Positions 47,405 to 55,338 of a DNA stretch of 64,000 bases are shown piece after piece. The stretch is from JAYPWI01 sp038135065 (GTDB lineage Bacteria; Actinomycetota; Acidimicrobiia; Acidimicrobiales; Poriferisodalaceae): positions 1 through 64,000 of the forward strand of contig JAYPWI010000015.1 in assembly GCA_038135065.1 (NCBI GenBank). Direction: 5' to 3'. Each line of letters begins with the position of its first letter. Position 1 is the first letter of the stretch. Below the pieces are notes generated by a model. It was not told the origin of the DNA. It saw only the letters and a list, made by a program, of their open reading frames with translations, and ran no database searches. The position numbers and the translations under genes are program-made.

Positions 47405-48363
47405 CAGGCCACCTCCTGACGGGCGTGGGACTTGTTGGCGTGCACGCGAGCCGCCTCTCGAACCCAGGCCCCGTCCTCCCACGCCGTGACCTTGTGCTCG
47501 ATGCGTTCGCGGTTGCACGGACCGTTGCCCTTCACCACGTCCCAGAAGTGGTCCCAGTCGATGGGCCCGAAGTCGTAGTGGCCCCGGTCTTGGTTCCATG
47601 CCAGTTCGGGATCGGGGATCTGCAGGCCCAGCACGTCGGCTTGGGGCACGGTCATGTCGACGAACTTCTGCCGGAGCTCGTCGTTCGTCTCGAGCTTGAT
47701 CCCCCAGGCCATGGACTGTTCGGTGTGGACCGAATCTGCATCGGGTGGCCCGAACATCATGAGGGACGGCCACCAGAACCGATCCAGCGCGTCTTGGGCC
47801 ATGGCCCGCTGCTCGTCGGTTCCCTTGGCCAGGGTCATCATGATCTCGAACCCTTGGCGCTGGTGGAAGGACTCTTCCTTGCAGATCTTGACCATGGCCC
47901 GGGCATAGGGGCCGTAGCTGGTCCGGGTCAGCATCACCTGGTTGGCGATGGCCGCCCCGTCGACCAGCCAGCCGATGGCCCCCACATCGGCCCAGGTCAG
48001 GGTGGGGTAGTTGAAGATCGACGAGTACTTCTGGCGACCGCTGTGCAGGCGTGCGGTCATCTCATCGCGGGAGATGCCCAGGGTTTCGGCTGCGCTGTAG
48101 AGGTACAGGCCGTGACCGGCCTCGTCCTGCACCTTGGCCATCAGGATGGCCTTACGGCGCAGGCTGGGGGCCCGGGTGATCCAGTTGCCCTCCGGCTGCT
48201 GACCGATGACCTCGGAGTGGGCGTGCTGGGCGATCTGGCGGATCATCGTCTGGCGGTAGTCGTCGGGCATCCAGTCGCGGGGTTCGATCGTCAGCCCCTC
48301 TGCCAACAGGGCATCGAACCGGGCCTGACGGTCGGCGGATTCCGTGGGATCGCTGGTGCTCAT
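47404..48363 (-). CDS. paaA: Phenylacetyl-CoA 1,2-epoxidase catalytic subunit PaaA
   Basis: 319 aa from ATG 48363 with GGGAGG 7 nt upstream; the longer open frame covers the promoter region and is rejected. Di-iron oxygenase that converts phenylacetyl-CoA to the ring-1,2-epoxide. Ferritin-like ligands: DEAGHGLYLYSAAE (E-x2-H) and KEESFHQRQGFE (E-x2-H), with further Glu in the preceding helices. First gene of paaABCDE, all with start/stop overlaps of 1-4 nt, so coupled translation sets subunit ratios. Confidence 0.95.
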   Translation of the reverse strand: MSTSDPTESADRQARFDALLAEGLTIEPRDWMPDDYRQTMIRQIAQHAHSEVIGQQPEGNWITRAPSLRRKAILMAKVQDEAGHGLYLYSAAETLGISRDEMTARLHSGRQKYSSIFNYPTLTWADVGAIGWLVDGAAIANQVMLTRTSYGPYARAMVKICKEESFHQRQGFEIMMTLAKGTDEQRAMAQDALDRFWWPSLMMFGPPDADSVHTEQSMAWGIKLETNDELRQKFVDMTVPQADVLGLQIPDPELAWNQDRGHYDFGPIDWDHFWDVVKGNGPCNRERIEHKVTAWEDGAWVREAARVHANKSHARQEVA

Positions 48364-48387
48364 CTGAACCTCCCGGGCAGTGTCGAA

Positions 48388-48429
48388 ATGATACACAGAT
48401 CCGGTCACAATCTTCGAGCGGTGTATCAT
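48388..48429. promoter_or_regulatory. Putative PaaX operator: 9-bp inverted repeat between paaA and paaX
   Basis: ATGATACAC at 48388-48396 and its exact reverse complement GTGTATCAT at 48421-48429, 24 nt apart, in the 86-bp divergent region between paaA and paaX. A perfect 9-bp pair is unlikely by chance in so short a region. The ATGAT core resembles the TGATTC core described for proteobacterial PaaX sites. It lies where a dimeric regulator would block both promoters and so control itself. Confidence 0.65.
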
Positions 48430-48449
48430 GAGCGGGATGGATCGACAGG

Positions 48450-49394
48450 GTGGCTGACAAATCTGCCGGCGCTGCCGGTGGCCCGGCTGGCGCACCTGGC
48501 AGTGCGGCCGGGGACGACCACATTGATCTGGCTGCCCGCGCCTTCGGGGATCGTGTCGACATCTCGGCCCGGTCCCTCTTGGTGACAGTGTTCGGCGATT
48601 CGGTGGTGCCCGTCGGGGGATCGATCTGGCTGGGTGACTTGATCGCCCTGTTGACCCCGTTCGGGTTCAGCGAACGACTGGTGCGTACATCGGTCCATCG
48701 GCTCGCCGTCGAGGGCTGGTTCGAGGTGGACCGTGTCGGTCGCCGGAGTCGATACCGCCTGAGCGGATTCGGCCGGACCGAGTTCGCCCAAGCCGAGCGG
48801 CGGATCTACCACCATGACCGGCCGGCCTGGGACGGTCGTTGGACCCTGGTGTTCAGCGGCATGGTCGATGCGACGCTGCGCTCGGCGGCCGCCCTGGACC
48901 GCCACCTTCGCTGGCATGGGTTCGCGGCACTGAGCCCAGGCGTCCATGCCGCGCCCGGACTGGTGGAGGCGGACGTCGCCTTGTTGGCTCAGGGGTTGGA
49001 TCCGGCCCTGCGGGTACCCGTGGCCACTGCAACCTTCGACGATCTCGGGCCGCTCCTCGAAGCGGGCCGCGTTGCCGACGGATTCGGACTCGAGCGGGCC
49101 GCAGCGGGGTATCGGGCCGTCATCGAGGAGTTCGGGTCCGCCCATGTCGAGGCCGCGGTCGAGCCCCGTAGCGCCTATCTGTGGCGCACCATGCTCGTCC
49201 ACCAATTGCGTCGAGCCGTTCTCAACGACCCCTGGCTGCCCGGCGCTTTGTTGCCTGCCGACTGGCCTGGAGAGTCGTCGTTCGCTGTTGCCAGCCGTCT
49301 CTACGGAGTGGTGAATGACCCGGCATCAGCGTGGGTCGAGGAACTCACCGGCTGTTCCGTGCGTCGAGGCGCGGTTCCTCCCCGGTTCATCTGA
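48450..49394 (+). CDS. paaX: PaaX-family transcriptional repressor of the phenylacetate operon
   Basis: 314 aa from GTG 48450. After a ~30-residue Gly/Ala-rich leader, the winged-helix domain has SLLVTVFGDSVVPVGGSIWLGDLIALLTPFG in pieces and FSERLVRTSVHRLAVEGWFEVDRVGRRSRYRLS in pieces; the C-terminal ligand domain has YHHDRPAWDGRWTLVFSG and LVHQLRRAVLNDPWLPGALLPADWPG in pieces, characteristic of PaaX. PaaX represses paa genes and lets go on binding phenylacetyl-CoA. Divergent from paaA with an inverted repeat between. Confidence 0.9.
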   Translation: MADKSAGAAGGPAGAPGSAAGDDHIDLAARAFGDRVDISARSLLVTVFGDSVVPVGGSIWLGDLIALLTPFGFSERLVRTSVHRLAVEGWFEVDRVGRRSRYRLSGFGRTEFAQAERRIYHHDRPAWDGRWTLVFSGMVDATLRSAAALDRHLRWHGFAALSPGVHAAPGLVEADVALLAQGLDPALRVPVATATFDDLGPLLEAGRVADGFGLERAAAGYRAVIEEFGSAHVEAAVEPRSAYLWRTMLVHQLRRAVLNDPWLPGALLPADWPGESSFAVASRLYGVVNDPASAWVEELTGCSVRRGAVPPRFI

Positions 49395-49402
49395 TCGACG
49401 GC

Positions 49403-50506
49403 TCAGTCCTGGCGGGCTACTCGGGCAACGATGGAGCCGGCTCCCACCATGACTGCTCCGGCGACCGCACCCAGAACCCATGGCCGGGTGAGGTCCAGGA
49501 TGACGCCAGCCATCACCGGCCCGATGACCCGTCCGATGGCCATCACCGCCTGGGCGTCTCCGGCCCGCTGCTCGGGATAGCGAGACTTGCGGGCCAGCAG
49601 GGTGAATGTCGGCGGGATGGCGGCCCAGAAAGCGAACCCCCACAGGGTGACCGCCACCACGAACACGACGCCGTTGGGGACGGCGGCCACTGCGAACGCG
49701 CACAGCCCGGTGACGGCGAGCCACACGGCGGGCGGCAATCCCGGCGCCCCCCACCGGGCCGGAACGACCCCGGCGGCCGCATTCAGAGCGAAGGCGACAG
49801 AGATGGCCGTCGCCCCGAGCCCGGCCTGCTCAGCGGCCAACAGGGCGCTGAACACGAACACGGCGGCCCCTCCGGTGGTGAACAGTCCGAGCGCAACCAG
49901 CAGGGCGAGGGCTGCGGGGACAGGCGCCACCCGAGTGGTGGGCTGGGGCGGCCTGGCTTGCATCCTGGTGGTCCGGTTGAACAGCAGCGGCACCGTGGCA
50001 GCGAGCCCCAACATCCAGTAGGTGCCGTCGGGGCCTGCTGCGTCGACGGACCAGGCGAGCGCTGGTGCGGCGAAGATGCCCACCACCGGCCCGACAACGG
50101 CGAGCTCAGCCGTCCGCTGCTCGTTTCCGAACACCAGGACCCAGCCGAACCAGACCGTCACGCCCAGGGCGATCCCTGCCACGGTGCGCAACGCGACCAG
50201 CAGACCGAACGTTGGGAGGAGCGCGGACAATGCGTTGGCCGAAGCAAGGACCAGCACGGAGGTCGTGAAGACCCGACGGCGCGGCTGGAGCACCTTCCCC
50301 GCCCCCCACGACCCGGCTACGAAACCGGCAAGTTGTCCGGTGGAGATCAACGCGGTCAGTCCAAGACCGATGCCGTAGTGCAGCGCGATGGCGGGTACGA
50401 GAAATGGGGTGGCCATGAGCACCACACCTCCGTACCCGGTGCATAACAGCACGCCGGTGGGTACTTCTGTCCTGAGGAGGAGTTGGAGTCTGAGGGGAAC
50501 CTGCAT
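49403..50506 (-). CDS. MFS transporter
   Basis: 367 aa from ATG 50506 (MQVPLRLQLLLRTE). About ten to twelve TM helices: LLCTGYGGVVLMATPFLVPAIALHYG in pieces, GSWGAGKVLQPRRRVF as MFS motif A, and RVIGPVMAGVILDLTRPW in the C-half. Convergent with paaX. No substrate motif is evident; proximity to the paa operon hints at aromatic acid uptake or export but this is weak inference. Confidence 0.75.
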   Translation of the reverse strand: MQVPLRLQLLLRTEVPTGVLLCTGYGGVVLMATPFLVPAIALHYGIGLGLTALISTGQLAGFVAGSWGAGKVLQPRRRVFTTSVLVLASANALSALLPTFGLLVALRTVAGIALGVTVWFGWVLVFGNEQRTAELAVVGPVVGIFAAPALAWSVDAAGPDGTYWMLGLAATVPLLFNRTTRMQARPPQPTTRVAPVPAALALLVALGLFTTGGAAVFVFSALLAAEQAGLGATAISVAFALNAAAGVVPARWGAPGLPPAVWLAVTGLCAFAVAAVPNGVVFVVAVTLWGFAFWAAIPPTFTLLARKSRYPEQRAGDAQAVMAIGRVIGPVMAGVILDLTRPWVLGAVAGAVMVGAGSIVARVARQD

Positions 50507-50549
50507 GGTGCTGACAAGAACGCAACGAACTTCGGTGATGCCGAAGGGG

Positions 50550-51431
50550 TCAGTCCTTGTACTGCTCCACCAGTGGGGTGATGGTGTCGAGGTCTCGCAG
50601 GACGAAGTCAGCGTCCACCAGGTCGGCGCTGGGCACCGAGACGACAACCCGCTCGATGCCTGCTGCTGCGTAGCGGTCCAGCCGTGACGGCGTCGGTCGG
50701 GAGAACAGCAGCAGGGAGATCTCGACCTCTCCGGGTTCGCGGTCGTGCTCCGCCATCAGGTTGCGGAAGTGCTCGATCCCGGCCGGCACGTCGTGGTTGC
50801 CCTCCCGGTCGGTCAGGTACTGGTCGATGGGCATCCAGTGGTCGGCGTATTCCGCTGCGTGGGCCATGCCCAGCGGCCCCCAGTTGCCCAGCGCAACGGG
50901 AATCGATCCGCCGGTCGGCTTGGGGAAGACCCAGCTCGGGCTGCACCGGTCCCATTCGCCCTCGAACCCCGCCTCACTGTCGGACCACAGGGCGCGCAGG
51001 GCAGCCACTCGCTCGCGCATGGCCCGGTAGCGCTGACGGAAGGGGAGCTCGGGACGGTGGTCGCGGAGCTCCTCGGCGTTCCAGCCACATCCGACGCCGA
51101 GGATGAAGCGCCCCTCGGTCAGCACGTCGAGGGTGGCTGTCTCCTTGGCCAGGTCGATCACGTCGTGCTGAAGGATCAGCGACACCGCGGTTCCCAGCAC
51201 CAGCCGCTCGGTCACCGCCCCGGCCGCGGCGAGGGACACGAAGGGGTTCATCATGTGCTTGTACCCCTCGGGGAGGGGGTTGATCGAGGGATGGGGAGAC
51301 TCCCGGGAGGTCGGGATGTGGGTGTGCTCGGGCACCCACATCGACTCGAACCCTCGATCTTCGAGTTCCCTGCCCAGCCGGTCGGGGCGTAACCCGCTGG
51401 CCGAGTTCATGGTCATGTAGCCGAAATCCAC
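50550..51431 (-). CDS. LLM-class F420-dependent oxidoreductase
   Basis: 293 aa from GTG 51431, which places the conserved start VDFGYMTMNSASGLRPDRL correctly; the frame is open further upstream over the promoter of the divergent gene. ELEDRGFESMWVPEHTHIPTSR, LVLGTAVSLILQHDVIDLAKETATLDVL and GRFILGVGCGWNAEELRDH (each taken in part) are typical of the F420-dependent LLM subfamily of actinobacteria. It would reduce or oxidise an unknown substrate with F420H2. Divergent from the ketopantoate-reductase-like gene. Confidence 0.85.
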   Translation of the reverse strand: MDFGYMTMNSASGLRPDRLGRELEDRGFESMWVPEHTHIPTSRESPHPSINPLPEGYKHMMNPFVSLAAAGAVTERLVLGTAVSLILQHDVIDLAKETATLDVLTEGRFILGVGCGWNAEELRDHRPELPFRQRYRAMRERVAALRALWSDSEAGFEGEWDRCSPSWVFPKPTGGSIPVALGNWGPLGMAHAAEYADHWMPIDQYLTDREGNHDVPAGIEHFRNLMAEHDREPGEVEISLLLFSRPTPSRLDRYAAAGIERVVVSVPSADLVDADFVLRDLDTITPLVEQYKD

Positions 51432-51501
51432 GAACCGGGATCCTACGCCTAGGGTTCCCGGCATGGGCGGTGGGCCACCGTCGCCGGAGGGGAGGCAGCA
51501 G

Positions 51502-52392
51502 ATGAGGGTCGCCGTGGTCGGGCCGGGAGGGGTTGGTTTGTTCTTTGCGGCCCATCTCGCAGCAACGGGCACCCGGGTCCTGTGCTGTGCCCGGCGGCCC
51601 TTCGATCGCTATGTGGTGGAGTCGGCGGTTGCCCCCGTTGCGGGGCCAGCCGACGTGGTGACCGATCCGGCCGATGTCGACGGGAACTACGACGTGGTGC
51701 TCATGGTGGTCAAGGCCCACCAGACGGGGAGCGCGGCTGGCTGGCTGGCAGCCTTGTGTGGCCCCGACACGGTGGTGGTCAGCATCCAGAACGGTGTCGA
51801 GGCTCAGCAACGCTTGGCCCCCCTGGTTGGCGGGGCGGCCATCGTGGAGGGGGTGGTGTACTGCGGAGGCACCCTGGTGGCTCCCGGCCACACCCTCAAC
51901 ACCGGCGGGGGGCGGCTCATCCTCCCCGAAGGCCCTTCGTCGTCGATGGTTGCCGACCTCTTTGCTGACACCCCGGTCAAGGTGCGACCCCATCCGGAGC
52001 ATCTCACCGAGAAGTGGCGGAAGCTGGGGGTCAACGTGGCCCTCAATGGGGTGACCGCGCTCACCGACCGGCCTATCACGGTGGCCGGCTCGGGCCCGGG
52101 CCGGGAGGTCGCCGGGGCCCTGATGACCGAGTGCTGGACGGTGGCCCGGGCCGAGGGCGCCGACCTCGGACCCGAGGACGTCGAGGCGGCTCTCGACAAC
52201 TTCGCCCGCAACCGCGGCGGCCGGACTTCGATGCACCAAGACCGCCTGGCCGGGCGTTCGACCGAGCACGATGCCCTGTACGGGGCCGTCGTGCGGATCG
52301 GGTCCGCCCACGGGATCCCGACGCCGGTCAACGCGGCCGTGGGAGCCCTGCTGGCTGCCGGTGATCTGGACCCACCCCTGCCCCTGGACTGA
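51502..52392 (+). CDS. Ketopantoate reductase (PanE/ApbA) family protein
   Basis: 296 aa from ATG 51502 with GGAGGGGAGG just upstream; ATG 51463 is an in-frame alternative. Nucleotide motif VAVVGPGGVGLFFAAHL at the N-terminus, MVVKAHQT and VSIQNGVEAQQRL in the Rossmann half, EKWRKLGVNVALNGVTAL with catalytic Lys, and C-terminal TSMHQDRLAGRSTEHDALYGAVV. Family members reduce 2-dehydropantoate in coenzyme A synthesis, but many paralogues have other 2-oxo acid substrates. Fifty-five bp upstream of the putative selenoprotein gene, same strand. Confidence 0.85.
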   Translation: MRVAVVGPGGVGLFFAAHLAATGTRVLCCARRPFDRYVVESAVAPVAGPADVVTDPADVDGNYDVVLMVVKAHQTGSAAGWLAALCGPDTVVVSIQNGVEAQQRLAPLVGGAAIVEGVVYCGGTLVAPGHTLNTGGGRLILPEGPSSSMVADLFADTPVKVRPHPEHLTEKWRKLGVNVALNGVTALTDRPITVAGSGPGREVAGALMTECWTVARAEGADLGPEDVEAALDNFARNRGGRTSMHQDRLAGRSTEHDALYGAVVRIGSAHGIPTPVNAAVGALLAAGDLDPPLPLD

Positions 52393-52447
52393 CCGGGCCC
52401 TGTGCGTCGAGCCATGTCCCGGAGCGGTTGGGGCCATACTTGGGGCG

Positions 52448-52933
52448 ATGAAGATCCGACCCAAGCTCTCCGAGTTGCCCATGTCGTACACCCTGGCCCA
52501 GGTGGACGGGACGACTGACAGCTACATGGCCTTCGGCAAGGCCCTGTGGGCGGACGACGGAGCGACCTCGGGCCGGTTGAAAGAACTCGTGTTCATTCGG
52601 TCGTCCATCGTCAACCAGTGCCCCACCTGAGTGACCGGACATGTTGCCTCGGCGAGGCAACGAGGGGTCACCGACGGGGAACTCGACGCGCTCTACGAGC
52701 CGCAGCGTTGGTCGGAGGTGTTCGACGATGAGAGCGTCGCTGCACTGCAGTTGGCCGACGCATTGTCGGGGGACTCGTATGCGGTCGACGCCGAGCTGGT
52801 CGGGCGGCTGCATCAGCACTTCGACGAGCAGGGCCTGTCGGAGCTGATCCTGGTCGCCGGACAGGCCAACCTGAACAACCGCGTGGGCAACGGGGCCAAG
52901 CAGTTGCTCGGTCGGCCCCCGGCGGGGTCCTGA
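52448..52933 (+). CDS. AhpD-like / carboxymuconolactone decarboxylase-fold protein with in-frame TGA, probable selenoprotein
   Basis: 161 aa if TGA at 52628-52630 is read as selenocysteine (residue 61); otherwise the frame stops after 60 codons. Residues 42-60 (GRLKELVFIRSSIVNQCPT) and those after the TGA (VTGHVASARQRGVTDGELDA) join into the usual AhpD/CMD pattern ELVxLRxSxxNxCxxCxxxHxxxAxxxG, with C58-P-T-U61 and His65. The TGA falls exactly on the resolving/attacking cysteine of the CxxC. The rest of the family fold continues in the same frame to 52933 (AALQLADALSGDSYAVD, GLSELILVAGQANLNNRVGN). Codon use is unchanged on both sides. AhpD-fold proteins are thiol peroxidase or disulfide reductases; Sec versions of AhpD-like proteins are known. 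The alternative is a Cys codon (TGC or TGT) mutated to TGA. Confidence 0.75.
52631..52671 (+). promoter_or_regulatory. Predicted bacterial SECIS stem-loop just after the in-frame TGA
   Basis: Outer arms GTGACC (52631-52636) and GGTCAC (52666-52671) are perfectly complementary. After a 6x4-nt internal loop, GTTGCCTC (52643-52650) pairs with GAGGCAAC (52654-52661), 8 bp, closing a 3-nt GGC loop. The apical loop starts 20 nt after the TGA and has G in its first two positions, which fits the bacterial SECIS model as I know it (loop roughly 16-37 nt from UGA, a G near its start). It lies within the coding frame, as bacterial SECIS elements do. Confidence 0.7.
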
Positions 52934-53109
52934 GGGTCGGGGCGGCGCCAACGCCTGACCGATGATGCTGGCGGGTGGTGGAGCTATCGGCAGAAGTGCT
53001 TCGACGCTGGTCAGTGCTGGTGATCGGGGCCCCCGCAGTTGTCGGCGCGGAAGTTTTCACACCGTCCTTGACCGTAAGCGACCGTTCCTCGGCGTCTCTG
53101 CGTGAGGCT

Positions 53110-53544
53110 TCACAGAGGCTTGCGAGTAGATGCGTCGTCGCGTTCGGAGGTGTCTCTTTGGGGGCTATCCCAGTAGTTGGCCCTCTCGGGGATGACCCAG
53201 CGCACGCCGCCGCGGGGATCGGTGACATCGCCCCGGTAGCGGGGGATGACGTGGATGTGTGCGTGGGCGACGGTTTGCCCCGCTGGCTCGAGGACATTGA
53301 CGCCGACGTTGAAGCCTTCCGGGGAGTGCTTGGTCGTAAGTTCGGCGTACACCACGTCGACGAGTCGCCACATTGCAGCGCGGGGTTCCGGTGCGATGTC
53401 GAACAGGTTGGCGGCGTGGTTGCGCGGGGCGACCAGTGTGTGACCGGGAGACACGGGGAAGGCGTCAGGGAAAGCAACGGCGTGCTCGTTGCCGCTCGTG
53501 TAGTCGCCGGAAGTGACTCGGTCACAGAATCTGCAGTCGTTCAT
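53110..53544 (-). CDS. HIT-family nucleotide hydrolase
   Basis: 144 aa from ATG 53544, overlapping the HNH-gene stop by one base. Zinc-like pair NDCRFCDRV at the start, GNEHAVAFPDAFPVSPGHTLV, and HIT triad HAHIHVIPRYRGD near residue 93. HIT proteins hydrolyse phosphoramidate or dinucleoside bonds. The tight coupling with an HNH nuclease suggests a shared task, perhaps removal of nucleotides from damaged or foreign nucleic acid ends (inference). Confidence 0.87.
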   Translation of the reverse strand: MNDCRFCDRVTSGDYTSGNEHAVAFPDAFPVSPGHTLVAPRNHAANLFDIAPEPRAAMWRLVDVVYAELTTKHSPEGFNVGVNVLEPAGQTVAHAHIHVIPRYRGDVTDPRGGVRWVIPERANYWDSPQRDTSERDDASTRKPL

Positions 53545-54596
53545 CAGAAGAGGGGTGCCTGTTCGTCGTGGGCGGTCCAGCCTCGCTCACCGGTGGCGAC
53601 TGTCGTGGCGTGGTCCATGGCTGCAAGTAGGAATCGTCGTCGTGTGGCGGTGTCGAGCCCAGCGGCGAGGATCAGTGTTTCCTTGAGCGGGTGGTTAGAG
53701 CTGATGAGGAACTCGTTGCGCCGGTGGAGCCGTTCGAGATAGCGACGGTGGGGGATCGCCGCGAACTTACCGGCGGTGCCGCGGTTGCAGTTCGAGCACG
53801 CGAGGACGAGGTTCCAGGGTGAGTCGAGGTCCAGTGGCAGTCCCCTGGACATGAGTGCGTGGGGCAGGAAGTGATCGACGTCGGGGGCGATTCCCTGGCC
53901 GGTCAAGCTCATGGGGGCGAAGCAGTAGAAGCAGTGACCCTTCTGGTAGCCGTTCAAGGCGGGTCGCACTTCGGTGATCGACTGACGCCGTCCGGTCAAA
54001 GCCGGAACGAGCAGCTCTCGGGGGGCGTCGTACAGCACGATCACCTGTTGCCCTTCGGCCTTGCCGTGCCACGCCTCCTCGACAAGCCGCCAGCGTGCTT
54101 CGGTCTCGAGTCCGAGGTCGACTGCGTCCCGGCTGGTGGCGAGTTCGAGCATCTCGTCCGTCAGGCGGATGCTGCCGGTCGTCGACCGTTCATCGATGAA
54201 GAATCGGGTGGGAACTTCGCCCTGGCCGACGACGTGGAAGGCATCGATCACGTTGTTGAACCCCAGCAGCACCGTCGCGGTGCGGAGCTCCCCGTCGTTG
54301 ATCCGTCCGGCGTTGTAGAACCGACAGGCGTCGAGGAACTTGCTGCGCTCAAACGTGCCCTGCCGGTCGACTCGGGCGATGTGTTCGCAGACGTTCCGGG
54401 CGAAGGGCACCGCGAGCAGCTCCAGCGGGACCTGCTCCTCGCCCGATTGCGACAGCTCCAGAAGCGACTTCGCGAGAGCAAACTTGTATGACGCAACGTT
54501 GCGCCCGAACAGCACGATGCTGCGCCAGTGCTCACGCTCGCTCTGGTCGGTCCCTGCGAAATGTGCGGCTGCGCTGGTTGCCACGAACTCGATCAT
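53544..54596 (-). CDS. HNH-endonuclease-domain protein
   Basis: 350 aa. The C-terminal third holds an HNH/McrA-like site: GHCFYCFAPM, DVDHFLPHALMS, PWNLVLACSNCNRGTAG, giving two Cys pairs and His of the ββα-metal fold. The N-terminal two thirds are helical and unrecognised (EREHWRSIVLFGRNVASYKFAL in pieces); probably substrate recognition. HNH genes followed by HIT genes are familiar from other actinobacteria, often in variable regions. No methylase is adjacent, so it is not a plain restriction system. Defence is possible but not shown. Confidence 0.8.
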   Translation of the reverse strand: MIEFVATSAAAHFAGTDQSEREHWRSIVLFGRNVASYKFALAKSLLELSQSGEEQVPLELLAVPFARNVCEHIARVDRQGTFERSKFLDACRFYNAGRINDGELRTATVLLGFNNVIDAFHVVGQGEVPTRFFIDERSTTGSIRLTDEMLELATSRDAVDLGLETEARWRLVEEAWHGKAEGQQVIVLYDAPRELLVPALTGRRQSITEVRPALNGYQKGHCFYCFAPMSLTGQGIAPDVDHFLPHALMSRGLPLDLDSPWNLVLACSNCNRGTAGKFAAIPHRRYLERLHRRNEFLISSNHPLKETLILAAGLDTATRRRFLLAAMDHATTVATGERGWTAHDEQAPLF

Positions 54597-54679
54597 GGCA
54601 GCGTCATCAAGCCACTGCGTACCCAGCGGCCCGGCCTCGGTCCCCCCGGCATCCGAACCCCTGGATACCGTGGCGGTTC

Positions 54680-55268
54680 ATGGGGGACAGCGACACTCTG
54701 CTGCGGTCGGGAACTTTGCTCTCCCGGGCGAAGGTGTTCGCCCGCCCGTGTCCCATACCGGCAACCAGCGGGGTCTACGGCTGGTGGTTCGACGAGATCC
54801 CACTCGGCGCCGCCCGCCGCGTGCATCACCCGTGACCAGTGGACGTTGCTCTACGTGGGGATCTCGCCGAAGGCCCCGCCGCGCAACGGCGCAGCACCGA
54901 GCCGCCAGACGATGCGAACCCGGGTCCGCTACCACTACAGAGGTAATGCCGAAGGGTCGACACTCCGGCTGACCCTGGGCGTGCTCCTCGCCGACCGGCT
55001 CGGCCTCGCGCTGCGCCGGGTCGGCAGCGGCACGCGACGCACTTTTTCGGCTGGCGAGCAGGAGCTGCCCGCGTGGATGGCGGACCATGCCCGCGTCAAC
55101 ATCGTCGAGCACCCGACACCCTGGACGCTCGAGGAAGAGCTGATCGGCTCTCTCGACCTGCCGCTGAACCTCGACCAGAACAGCCACCACGGCTTTCACG
55201 CCGAGCTGAGCGCACGTCGCCGCGCCGCCAAGGCCGCTGCCGCAGCGTTGCCGGTCCTGCCTCGCTGA
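54680..55268 (+). pseudogene. GIY-YIG-like nuclease, split by a frameshift
   Basis: Starts at ATG 54680 (MGDSDTLLRSGTLLSRAKVF), reaches TSGVYGWWFDEIPLGAA, and in this frame stops at TGA 54833-54835. Continuing in the frame one base later gives CITRDQWTLLYVGISPKAPP, MRTRVRYHYRGNAEGSTLRL and on to a stop at 55266-55268. The two parts form one GIY-YIG-type protein (GVY ... LLYVG) of about 195 aa. The shift lies in or near the GC-rich run 54808-54820, consistent with one extra base. Actinobacterial homologues I recall read through here. It may be an inactive gene or an assembly or read error. Same orientation as no other neighbour; divergent from the HNH gene. Confidence 0.7.
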
Positions 55269-55338
55269 CACAACTGAGTGTGCGGTCAGCGCGGAAAACC
55301 CGAAGCCGGCGCCTGAGCGCTCCGTGCTCAGCACCCGC

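Noticed and set aside
52448..52630. Treating the first 60 codons as a complete short protein
   Set aside because: Stops in the middle of the active site; the same frame continues with the rest of the family fold.
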